Positions 26,048 through 34,270 of a stretch of DNA of 34,270 nucleotides are shown here, piece after piece. Made by a program: the position numbers and the translations under genes. The number at the start of each line of letters is the position of its first letter. Within the stretch, counting starts at the first letter, position 1. The notes beneath the pieces are model-generated. The model had not been told where the DNA came from, did no database searches, and worked only from the letters and a program-made list of their open reading frames with translations. The stretch lies in the NCBI GenBank assembly GCA_016206405.1, contig JACQRQ010000102.1, positions 1-34,270 of the forward strand, read 5' to 3'. This DNA is from Elusimicrobiota bacterium. GTDB lineage: Bacteria > Elusimicrobiota > Elusimicrobia > O2-12-FULL-59-9.

Positions 26048-26765
26048 CACCAAAGGTTTGCCGGGCGAATACAAAGGCGTGGACCCGGCGAACGCCGGCC
26101 CTTCTGAGTGCCCGGGCGCAATTTTCCAGCGTCGCGCCCGTGGTGCACAGGTCGTCCACCAAAAGACAACTCTTGACGGCCGGCGTCCAACCCGGCTTGA
26201 CGCTGAAGGCTCCCTCGACGTTGTTGCCCCGCTCCAGACGGCCCAGTTGCCATTGCGGCCGCGTGTTCCTGTTTCTTTCCAGAAATTCCCGAGCCGGCAG
26301 CCCGATACGCGGCGAAAGTTGATCCGCCAAAAGCAGGGCCTGATTGAAGCCTCTTTCCCGGCGGCGGCGGGGATGCAGTGGAACCGGGACGAGAATTTCG
26401 CATCCCTTCAACTCGGCATAGCGCTCCCAAGCCGCAGCCATCGCCTCTGCCATGAACCGCGCCAAATACCGCTTCTTGCGGTATTTCATCGCGTGCAGCA
26501 GCGACTGAATTTCCTCACAGTAAGGATAGACCGCGCGGATCAGGGAACATTGAAAGCGCCTTGAAGCCCCCCGGCAAGCCGGGCAATGGGCGCCTCCGTG
26601 CGGCAACGGCACCCCGCAGCGCCGGCAGAAAAGCGGGAGAATCGGCAGAACGCGGCCCATGCAGCCGCCGCAAAAGCAGCCGACTTCCGAAGGCTTCAAA
26701 TCGCGCCGGCAATGCACGCACGTCTTTGGAAAAAAGAAATGCAGCAGGCGATCTTTGAGGCTCAT
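26007..26765 (-). CDS. comF: ComF family phosphoribosyltransferase
   Basis: Zn-finger Cys pairs CVHCRRDLKPSEVGCFCGGC...CRRCGVPLPHGGAHCPAC; VPLHPRRRRERGFNQALLLAD; CLLVDDLCTTGATLENCARAL. Confidence 0.95.
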   Translation of the reverse strand: MSLKDRLLHFFFPKTCVHCRRDLKPSEVGCFCGGCMGRVLPILPLFCRRCGVPLPHGGAHCPACRGASRRFQCSLIRAVYPYCEEIQSLLHAMKYRKKRYLARFMAEAMAAAWERYAELKGCEILVPVPLHPRRRRERGFNQALLLADQLSPRIGLPAREFLERNRNTRPQWQLGRLERGNNVEGAFSVKPGWTPAVKSCLLVDDLCTTGATLENCARALRRAGVRRVHAFVFARQTFGANPPGSRAGADSF

Positions 26766-26770
26766 TCGGA

Positions 26771-29700
26771 TTAGAATTGAAAAGTCAGCGTGCTTCCGAT
26801 ATTATAGGCGACGAACTCCTCCTGCTTCACAAATTTGTGCCAAAGCCTGGAAAGCCCGGCGTTGAGGGTCAGCCGCAGATTCTTGGATATTTCGTAATCG
26901 CCGCTCATATCCAGGCTCAGGAGGTCCGAGTTGTCGCTTTGAGAAAGCGGCGAGCGCCGGTGCGACAAGCTGAGCGTATTGCTCCAGACTATGCGGTTTG
27001 AAAAAACGAGCTTTTTCTCGCTGAAGGGGATCAAAAAGCCCTTCGGAACTGAGAGGTCCGCGCGCGCCAGAACGCTCGGCGTGAGCGTCGTCACGTTGGT
27101 GGTCTGCTGACCCGTTCCCAAGGTCGCCAAATCAAAGGTGTAGTCCAGCTTGGTGGTGAAGCGCCAAATCCGCGCGTCAAAGGTGGTCTGCGCGCTGGCG
27201 TCCCGGTGAGTGGTCCTCTGAGTGACCTGGCCGATCCTCAAATCCTCATTGACCGTCGTCTTCTGGTTAAAAGAGGTCGAGGTGTCGAATCGATCGAGCG
27301 CCTTGAAGCGAAAGTCCGCGCCGAAGGATGTGTCCGCGTTTTGGTCGAGGCCCACGTTGACCGTCAACCGCCGCGCGAATTTAAAATTTGTGCCGGCGTT
27401 TTTCATCCATTTTTCCGCGCCCAGCAGATTTTCCATTTGCGTCATGCTCGCGGTCAGATCGGGAAAATTCAGCGAAAGCGTCCGGGTCAAAGTGCCCGTG
27501 TTGTCCCGGCGCTCCAAGCTCCGGCTGAAATTATTGGACAACGTGATCGTTTTGAGCGGCGCCTTTCGGGATTGCAGATCGTAGGCCTGAAACGGGCTCC
27601 ATCTTTGACTGGAAGTTATCGAATCGCGCAGAGTCAGCGTGGTCCGGCGCGCCACCGGGTTGGAAGGCGTCAAACGGTTGCGAACCCAGAGATTTGTGAG
27701 GCTCTCGAACTCCCTCTCCACGTTTTCCCAACTATCGCCGTCTGAAATCTGATAGGAGGAGGTGAGGGTAAACGACTGAAAAAGCTTGGAGCGGGTCCAT
27801 ATATCCCTTAGGGAAAAAGGCAGGTTGATGGTGCCGTCCGCGTTTCTTTTGACGGATTTAATGTCCCCGATGTCAAACCGGAAGTTTTGATCGCCGATGG
27901 TCACCGTCGAGACGTTGAGCAGGTTGTTTTCCGAATGCGAAATTTTATAATCGATGGATGGGGAAAGCCAATCCGCCAAATGCAGAGTCGCGTTGAACCC
28001 GGCGCTCTGGCTCTTCGATTTCGGATAGCTCAGTTTGACGAGTTGTCCGGTCGAAAACTCCTCGCGGCTTTCGCGGGCGCGGGCGAGGGAATAGGTGGGG
28101 TTGAATTTGGCGCCTCGCCAGAAATCAAAGCTGCCGCTGGCCGATAAATTGTCCAGAATTTCCTTGGTATTGGCGTTGCCGGGAAGCCGCAAAGCGTCCA
28201 CGGACCGGAAATTGACCCTGGAATCGGTGAGTTGGTAGCTAAAATTCACGTTTCGCGGAAGAAAAAAAATCTGCCACGGCACGCCGTAAGCGGTGGAAGC
28301 CGAATACGATCGCCGGTCGTCGAAACGCGTCGAGCTCTCATAGTCCACGGTATTTCGCGAAGCCGATAAGCTGACGCTGGGCAGTTTCCACAGGGTAAGC
28401 TCGCCCGCGCCCGACCGGTCCAAGCGCACCAGCTTTCCCTGGGACAACAACGATACGAGATTGGACTGGTCGCCGGTCAGCGCCACGCTCGGCGTCTCGG
28501 TGATTTGCCGCATTAGATTGAAGCGCATCGGAAAAAAGCTGAGGCGGCTGAAGTTGAGAAAGGCTTGATCCTGCTGATTGTCCTGATTGGCCACGACGGT
28601 CACCGGAGTCTGGAAATTGCGGTCCACTAAGCGGTGGCTGCCGCCGAAAGTCATCCAGTTGGGCACGCTGAAGTCAGCCGACAGTTTTCGCGCGTTTCCC
28701 GTGATTCTGCGCGGATCGGCCACATGCAATTCGTTAAGCCAGAGGGTCCCCGTGGATATGGCCACGCTCCCCGTGTTGTAAATCCCGGCGAACACCGAGG
28801 ACACGTTCTGAAAGCTGGGGTTGCCGGAGGATAAAGTGACGGCCTCATACGCCGAGGCGTTTTTCCAAGCGTCCGGAATATTGTCGCCGTTTAAATCCTG
28901 CAGCGTGGCGGTGAAAAGCCGCCAGCCGTTGAAATCGGACTTCACGGGAACGCGGAACTCATAGTAATTCTGCTCGTTGCCAAGCCGCAGGAAAAATGTT
29001 TGGGAGCCTCCCAGCGCGGGGCCGGGATTGATGGACGGATTGCTGTAGAGCAAGAACCGGAATTCCCGGTGCTGCGACAGGTCCACGGCCCTGGAAAAAT
29101 CCTGCTTGGTGAAGATCGTGGTGCCCGCCGTCAGATTGCGCATGGACAACGCCAGGGATTGCTCCACGCGGTTCTGGTTGTTGGCCTGCGTCGGGAGCTG
29201 CTGGCTGCCGTAAAGATCGTCGAACACCCCCCGGGCCTCGCCGACATCCCTAAAAATCGGCAGGTAAGCGGAATTATCGACGTTGTTGATGCTTCCGACC
29301 TGCAGCTCTCCGGACGGGCTCGGCGATCCCGGGGCGACGTTTTCAAATCGGGCGTTTTGCCATGCGCTTCCCACCACCGAGATGCGCGCGATGCGCAGGG
29401 CGCCGGAGGCCGCTCCGGAGGTGGAGCGGGTGATGGAAAATCGGAGCTGACGGATGGCCGCCCAGTTGTTGCGGCTCTGATCGTTGATCCCCAGGGGAAC
29501 CTGGAGGGTGTGCCAACCCGAAAAATCGACGGCCGTCCGGCTGGAGGTCGTGGTCGCGTCGAAAAATATCTGAGAGTCGGCGGCGCCGCCGCGGTAGCCG
29601 AAATCCCCGCCGCTCAAATCCTCGGCGTCGAGCCTGCCGTTGCGGTTTAAATCCTCGGCGTCGATGCGGCCGTTGGCGGCGCCCTGCTTGGGGAAAGGAG

Positions 29701-32158
29701 CCCTCTGCGTCCTGGGGTTGAAGGTCCACCCGTTGTCCTCGGTGCTTTGAAGGATGGTGTCGCCATTGAAGTCTTCCGTGTCCAAAATGCCGTCGCCGTC
29801 CGCGTCCTCGTTCACCGAGCCCACGCGCAAGTTGATTTTATTGTTGGAATTGTCGCCGAACACAACGAGCTCCAAAAAGGATTTCTGGGTGAAATCCAAG
29901 CCGACATCCGAATAGACGTAAACCAGGGAAACTTCCGTGCTTTGGCCGACTGAAAAATTATAATCGATTCTGAGAACCTTCTGAACTTCCTCGCTGGAGG
30001 AGCCGGCCTGGGCGTTGATTTCGCGAACCTTGACGTCTTCATTGTCCCATCCCAAGGACCCTGGATGGTCGGTCGGCGCTCCCTGGGGGTTGGAGGTGAT
30101 TACCCAGAAATTTTTGTCGGCGCTCGCGGAATCGTCCTGTTTGATGCCCTCCATATTGTCGATGAGCGCGAAATTCGAGATGTTCGGATTTTTCCCGCTC
30201 AGGGCGATCTCGCCTTTGAACGTGCCGGTCAAAAACGGCAGCAGCCGGATGTCTTTGAGCTGCGTGTCCGCCTCGTAGACCAACAGGCTCCGGGGAAGCT
30301 GCTGGATGCTGGGCGTCGTCGGCGGCTTGCTGGCGGCGTCATAGAGCATCGTCCCGCCGATGCTCCACCAACTCGTGATGTCAAAGGAGCCGCGCGCCCC
30401 CAGAATGGAATTGGTGGCCGAAGGGCCGAAAGGCGAGACTTCGTAGGCGACGTCGATCTTGCTGTCGAATTTGATCTGGTCTTCGTTGAAAAAAGTGATG
30501 ATGCCGATGTCGTAATCGATGAAATAATCGACGTTTCTGCGCAAAGCCTGGCCGTCCAGCAGCACCGACTCCGACTGCAGCACGAGACTCGGCTCCAAAA
30601 AAAACGTCTTAAAGCGGTTGCGAAACTCGACGAAAAAGATGCGCTGGCCGATGGGCGTGGGGGCATAAATTGCCGCCTCCACGAATGGTTTTTTAAGCTG
30701 AAAAGTGCCGTTTTCAAAGTCCACCTCGATCGTGCTGGGGTAAGCCTGCGGCGGGCTGAGCGCGGCTCCCACCTCCTGCCGGTTTCTGTCGAGAACCTGC
30801 AAAATGAAGCTTCCCCTCCCGTCGTCGCGCACGATGGAAGTGGCGCCGATGGAATAGAAAGTTTTCAGCTCCCGGGTGAAGCCCCTCTGCGTGGTCGTGG
30901 AGACGCCCCCCTCCGATATCGGCAGGTCGTTGGGCGTCTTGATGAGCCTGCCTGAAACCGTTTCGGTCGCCAAAACAAGCCGCTTGCCGTCGGCTTGGGT
31001 ATAATTGACGGCTACCACCGCCTGTTGGAGCAAGGCGTTTTTAAATGTGATGACGCCGCGCACGTAATCGATGATGTAGTCGGAGCCCGGCTTGAGTTGG
31101 ACGAAGTTCCCGGTGTAGCGGGCCGCGGATTCTCCCTCGTCGTTGACGGTGAGGCTCGAAACGTCGACGTTGGTTCTGCCCGCGCTCTGCACGTCCATCA
31201 AAACGATTTCCGATCCGGGAAGAATCGGAAGCCGCGTGGCGGTTCCAAAGCTTAAATCATAGAACTTGCGGCGGATATAGGAGGTATCAAGAATATCCCT
31301 GCTTTGGAGCTGCGTGTTTCCGATGAACTGCTTGGTTTTCGTGATTCCCTTGGTCCGGCTTCCGACAAGGGTGAAGCTCGCTTTTTTGAATTTCAGATCC
31401 ACGCGCACACCGAACAATTGTTTATTGTAAGACACGAATTCCGTCGCCGGAAGGGACAAATCAATGTCGCCGAAGGACGCGTTTTGGACCACCTCGTCGG
31501 CTTCGCCCTTGTAGGAAATGGATATGTCCTGCTTGTTGGGTTTGGTGTCGTCGTAATCCACGTTGACGCTGATTTTCTCCCCCACCTTGCCCTGCATCCG
31601 TATTTGAAGCTGCTGCTGAATGTCGAAAAAGTTCGTGCTTTGGGGCCGCGTGATGTTTTGCTGATTATTGAGAAACCTCTTGCCGTTGAAATTAAAAGAG
31701 ATCGTTTTCCTGCCGGTCACGGACAGGCTCGTGCCGTAACTGGGGACCTCCAACTCCGGCGAGAGTTCCGTGGCCGCGGGCGGGGCCTCCGCCGAGACCG
31801 GCTCGACTTTGGGCGTCTCCTCGGGCCCCTCCGCCGGGAGCGTTCCGGTTTCGATCGCGTTGCGGGTCTCATTCCACCTCTGCTGGCTGTATTGGAAAGA
31901 CTCCAACTCCATCAACAACAGCTCAAAATCCGCCTCCTCCGCCTTAGACTCCTCCTTGCCGAAAAGTATTTTCTCATCGTCTTTGTCCATCAGCCGGAAT
32001 CTTTCCGTCCCTGCGGAGGACCGCCACAGCGCGCCGTCGTCCTGGCCGAAAGCGGGCGAGCCGGCAAAGCCCGCCGTCAGCAAGACGGTCAGAAAAACCA
32101 TATGCGGCAAAGAAGGCGTTCGTTTAGACAAAAAGATACCCTTCTGCAACACGTCCAT
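26771..32158 (-). CDS. Very large SprA-like outer-membrane protein (1795 aa)
   Basis: Signal peptide; long beta-rich repeats; NFALIDNMEGIKQDDSASADKNFWVITSNPQG, LGWDNEDVKVREIN and DxDGxxDxED segments reminiscent of SprA; ends in aromatic F (TLTFQF). Confidence 0.65.
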   Translation of the reverse strand: MDVLQKGIFLSKRTPSLPHMVFLTVLLTAGFAGSPAFGQDDGALWRSSAGTERFRLMDKDDEKILFGKEESKAEEADFELLLMELESFQYSQQRWNETRNAIETGTLPAEGPEETPKVEPVSAEAPPAATELSPELEVPSYGTSLSVTGRKTISFNFNGKRFLNNQQNITRPQSTNFFDIQQQLQIRMQGKVGEKISVNVDYDDTKPNKQDISISYKGEADEVVQNASFGDIDLSLPATEFVSYNKQLFGVRVDLKFKKASFTLVGSRTKGITKTKQFIGNTQLQSRDILDTSYIRRKFYDLSFGTATRLPILPGSEIVLMDVQSAGRTNVDVSSLTVNDEGESAARYTGNFVQLKPGSDYIIDYVRGVITFKNALLQQAVVAVNYTQADGKRLVLATETVSGRLIKTPNDLPISEGGVSTTTQRGFTRELKTFYSIGATSIVRDDGRGSFILQVLDRNRQEVGAALSPPQAYPSTIEVDFENGTFQLKKPFVEAAIYAPTPIGQRIFFVEFRNRFKTFFLEPSLVLQSESVLLDGQALRRNVDYFIDYDIGIITFFNEDQIKFDSKIDVAYEVSPFGPSATNSILGARGSFDITSWWSIGGTMLYDAASKPPTTPSIQQLPRSLLVYEADTQLKDIRLLPFLTGTFKGEIALSGKNPNISNFALIDNMEGIKQDDSASADKNFWVITSNPQGAPTDHPGSLGWDNEDVKVREINAQAGSSSEEVQKVLRIDYNFSVGQSTEVSLVYVYSDVGLDFTQKSFLELVVFGDNSNNKINLRVGSVNEDADGDGILDTEDFNGDTILQSTEDNGWTFNPRTQRAPFPKQGAANGRIDAEDLNRNGRLDAEDLSGGDFGYRGGAADSQIFFDATTTSSRTAVDFSGWHTLQVPLGINDQSRNNWAAIRQLRFSITRSTSGAASGALRIARISVVGSAWQNARFENVAPGSPSPSGELQVGSINNVDNSAYLPIFRDVGEARGVFDDLYGSQQLPTQANNQNRVEQSLALSMRNLTAGTTIFTKQDFSRAVDLSQHREFRFLLYSNPSINPGPALGGSQTFFLRLGNEQNYYEFRVPVKSDFNGWRLFTATLQDLNGDNIPDAWKNASAYEAVTLSSGNPSFQNVSSVFAGIYNTGSVAISTGTLWLNELHVADPRRITGNARKLSADFSVPNWMTFGGSHRLVDRNFQTPVTVVANQDNQQDQAFLNFSRLSFFPMRFNLMRQITETPSVALTGDQSNLVSLLSQGKLVRLDRSGAGELTLWKLPSVSLSASRNTVDYESSTRFDDRRSYSASTAYGVPWQIFFLPRNVNFSYQLTDSRVNFRSVDALRLPGNANTKEILDNLSASGSFDFWRGAKFNPTYSLARARESREEFSTGQLVKLSYPKSKSQSAGFNATLHLADWLSPSIDYKISHSENNLLNVSTVTIGDQNFRFDIGDIKSVKRNADGTINLPFSLRDIWTRSKLFQSFTLTSSYQISDGDSWENVEREFESLTNLWVRNRLTPSNPVARRTTLTLRDSITSSQRWSPFQAYDLQSRKAPLKTITLSNNFSRSLERRDNTGTLTRTLSLNFPDLTASMTQMENLLGAEKWMKNAGTNFKFARRLTVNVGLDQNADTSFGADFRFKALDRFDTSTSFNQKTTVNEDLRIGQVTQRTTHRDASAQTTFDARIWRFTTKLDYTFDLATLGTGQQTTNVTTLTPSVLARADLSVPKGFLIPFSEKKLVFSNRIVWSNTLSLSHRRSPLSQSDNSDLLSLDMSGDYEISKNLRLTLNAGLSRLWHKFVKQEEFVAYNIGSTLTFQF

Positions 32159-32310
32159 TCAAAAACGCGTTCAGTTTCAGGGTTCCAGTATATCGCTATG
32201 CAATAGCCCAGTCAATGCTCGGACTTTCCGTCGAAAGCTCCGCGCATGGCCTCATTTCCTTGCGCCCGGCGCGGCGTCGAACGGCGGGCGCACGCAAACC
32301 GCATCTTTGA

Positions 32311-32316
32311 TATAAT
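32311..32316 (+). promoter_or_regulatory. Putative -10 box TATAAT for the lptF-like gene
   Basis: TATAAT 6 nt upstream of ATG 32323. Confidence 0.4.
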
Positions 32317-32322
32317 TCCTCC

Positions 32323-33468
32323 ATGCCGATCCTCTCCCGGTACCTCATCCGCCTGTACCTGCCGCTGTTCGCCGTATCCATGGGGCTTTTCATCTTCGTC
32401 CTGGTGATGCATAATTTCATCCGGCTGCTGACGATCGCGACGATGAAAGGAATCCCGCTGTGGTGGATCGCCAAATGCTTCGCTTTGCTGACGCCTTATT
32501 TCTTCAGCCTGGCGATCCCGACCGCCTTCCTGATCGCTTTGCTTCTGAGCCTGGGCCAGTTGGCCGAAGACGGCGAAATGACGGCCCTGAGAGCCTCCGG
32601 TTTCTCCTTCCGCCAAATCCTCTGGCCTCTGGGAGCCTTCGGCCTTTTACTGTGCGCGCTGCTGTTTTTTTTAAACCATCAGGTCAGTCCAAAGGGTCTC
32701 AAAGAGTTTAAAAACACCCGCGCCAAGTCCTTCTCCCAAATAAGCCGACTGGATCTGGAGCCCAACGTCTTCATGGAAATGGGGGATTTCAAGCTCTATG
32801 CCCGCCGGGTCGATAAAGAAAATCGCCGCATCCACGGGGTTTACCTTTTCCGCTATCAGGGCTTTGCCATGAGCCTGAGGGTCAGCGCCGAGGAAGGAAG
32901 CTACGCGCTGGATAAGGGAAACGGAATTTTCATGGCTTTGACAAACGGCGACATCTACATCCCCAATCTCGATGATCCCAGCCGGCTGACCTTGGCGCAA
33001 TTTGAAACCTACCGCATCTACATCCCCGCTCAAGCGCAGGCCGATTGGCAAAGAAACCCGGGAGTCCGTGAAATAGACAGCCTCACGCTGCTCAAAACCC
33101 TCCGCCGCCCCGGCTCAGGAACTGCGGCAAGCGGCGAATTGAACCCGCAGGCGCCGGACGGCGCCGCCTTCACCCTGAAAGACTTGGCCGGTTTCCGGAC
33201 TGAAATATCAACCCGCACCGCCCTGGCTCTTTCCCCGCTCGTATTTTTCCTCCTGGGAGCGCCTCTGGGCATACGCCTTGAGAAGCGCAGCCGCCCCATG
33301 GGCTTCGCGCTGAGCCTGCTGATGATATTTTTTTACTACGGATTTTTGGTTTACGGAGTCGGATTCGGAAACCGCCATCCCGACTGGTCGTGGATCGCCC
33401 CCTGGCTCCCCAACTTCATCGGCGCGGCTTCCGGGCTTTTTCTCTGCGTCCAAATGGCGAAAAAATGA
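32323..33468 (+). CDS. LptF/LptG family (YjgP/YjgQ) LPS export permease
   Basis: PILSRYLIRLYLPLFAVSMGLFIFVLVM, AIPTAFLIALLLSLGQLAEDGEMTALRASGFS, C-terminal TM pair. Confidence 0.92.
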   Translation: MPILSRYLIRLYLPLFAVSMGLFIFVLVMHNFIRLLTIATMKGIPLWWIAKCFALLTPYFFSLAIPTAFLIALLLSLGQLAEDGEMTALRASGFSFRQILWPLGAFGLLLCALLFFLNHQVSPKGLKEFKNTRAKSFSQISRLDLEPNVFMEMGDFKLYARRVDKENRRIHGVYLFRYQGFAMSLRVSAEEGSYALDKGNGIFMALTNGDIYIPNLDDPSRLTLAQFETYRIYIPAQAQADWQRNPGVREIDSLTLLKTLRRPGSGTAASGELNPQAPDGAAFTLKDLAGFRTEISTRTALALSPLVFFLLGAPLGIRLEKRSRPMGFALSLLMIFFYYGFLVYGVGFGNRHPDWSWIAPWLPNFIGAASGLFLCVQMAKK

Positions 33469-34270
33469 AAATCCTCACGCGCTACGTCATGAAAAGCTTT
33501 TTCATCCCCTTCGCCGCCGGGATTTTTGTGTTTTCGCTGCTCATCTTCCTGGGCAACTTTTTCGAGCGCCTGGACTCCCTGATCAAAAGCCCCGCGTCCC
33601 TGTGGGCCATCCTTCAATTTCTCTGGCTGGAAACTCCCTATTGGATGGTGCTCATCATCCCCATCGCCACGCTCACCGCGAGCATGCTGGCTATCGGCGG
33701 CTGGATCCGGAGCCGGGAGTACCTCGCCTTCCAGGCCGCAGGAATCGCTCCCGCCCAGATGCTGAGGCCGCTTTTTTACTGCGCGTCTTTGGTCGCCCTG
33801 CTAAGCTTCGCCGCCCAGGAGACGGTGCTCCCCTACTGCTATTGGAAATCGCAGGAGATTTTTCGCGAGCAGATCGAGCCGCGATACAGCCAGAAACAAA
33901 CGGTGTGGACCAAAATCGTGCTGGTGGGCGGGCCGGGGCAATTTTTAATCGTCGAGGAATTTGACCTGGGAGCAAAGCGGATGCGGCGGGTGGTCATGGA
34001 CCAATACGAGGGAGACCGGCTTCTCGGCCAAGTCGACGCCTCGGAGGCCGCCTGGGACCCGGCCGGGGAGACTTGGGTTTTTTCGCATGGAGTGCAAAGG
34101 GATTTTGCCGGCGGCGCGGTGCGCGAGAAAAAATTCGACCGGTTCGTCTCCAACTTGACCACCCCGCCCCAGCAGCTTATTCCTCCGAAAAAACGCCCGG
34201 AAGAGATGAGCCTGCGGGAACTGCGCCGGTACTCGAAAACCTTAAAGAGGCTGGGACTTTCGACGCGGGA
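33465..34270 (+). CDS. Second LptF/LptG family permease, truncated by window end
   Basis: ATGA overlap with the previous CDS; MKILTRYVMKSFFIPFAAGIFVFSLLIFLGNFFERLD...IPIATLTASMLAIGGWIRSREYLAFQAAGIAP; open to the window end, so absent from the ORF track. Confidence 0.9.
   Translation, partial: MKILTRYVMKSFFIPFAAGIFVFSLLIFLGNFFERLDSLIKSPASLWAILQFLWLETPYWMVLIIPIATLTASMLAIGGWIRSREYLAFQAAGIAPAQMLRPLFYCASLVALLSFAAQETVLPYCYWKSQEIFREQIEPRYSQKQTVWTKIVLVGGPGQFLIVEEFDLGAKRMRRVVMDQYEGDRLLGQVDASEAAWDPAGETWVFSHGVQRDFAGGAVREKKFDRFVSNLTTPPQQLIPPKKRPEEMSLRELRRYSKTLKRLGLSTR

Noticed and set aside
30065-30955. 296-aa plus ORF and others (e.g. 31304..32206) antisense to the SprA-like gene
   Set aside because: Shadow ORFs on the non-coding strand of one continuous 1795-aa ORF.

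Overview
The 34.3-kb window is a gene-dense, GC-rich bacterial chromosome segment. Phylum is not provable from sequence; an Elusimicrobiota-like lineage is only a guess. It carries mostly housekeeping and envelope genes: a DUF4175-like protein, aldo/keto reductase, uvrB, nadC, birA, an otsB-like phosphatase, a sensor histidine kinase, an NhaR-like regulator with a Na+/H+ antiporter, tRNA-Glu(TTC), an exported CxxCH-FAD oxidoreductase, a pterin dehydratase, dapB / small membrane protein / dapL / panB / hydrolase, glycerate kinase, a GT39/ArnT-like membrane protein, a CBM48-like protein with a GH57/glucodextranase-C-like protein, comF, a very large SprA-like outer-membrane protein, and two LptF/LptG-type permeases (the second runs off the window). 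The most unusual signal is a family of hairpin-rich dispersed repeats. Two intergenic copies (8812-9124 and 23585-23743) share conserved blocks and have terminal and internal inverted repeats whose arms differ between copies but still pair within each copy. A diverged third copy (about 15571-15960) begins at a stop codon. Two related-looking segments sit in frame inside nadC (about 7829-8000) and the GT39-like gene (about 22890-23020), sharing two blocks at an identical 71-nt offset. Also notable are a folded-RNA candidate at 3854-3937, an inverted AGTGGTAAAGTG-type minirepeat array, and -10 boxes almost touching start codons. No CRISPR array, rRNA, transposase or phage gene was recognised.
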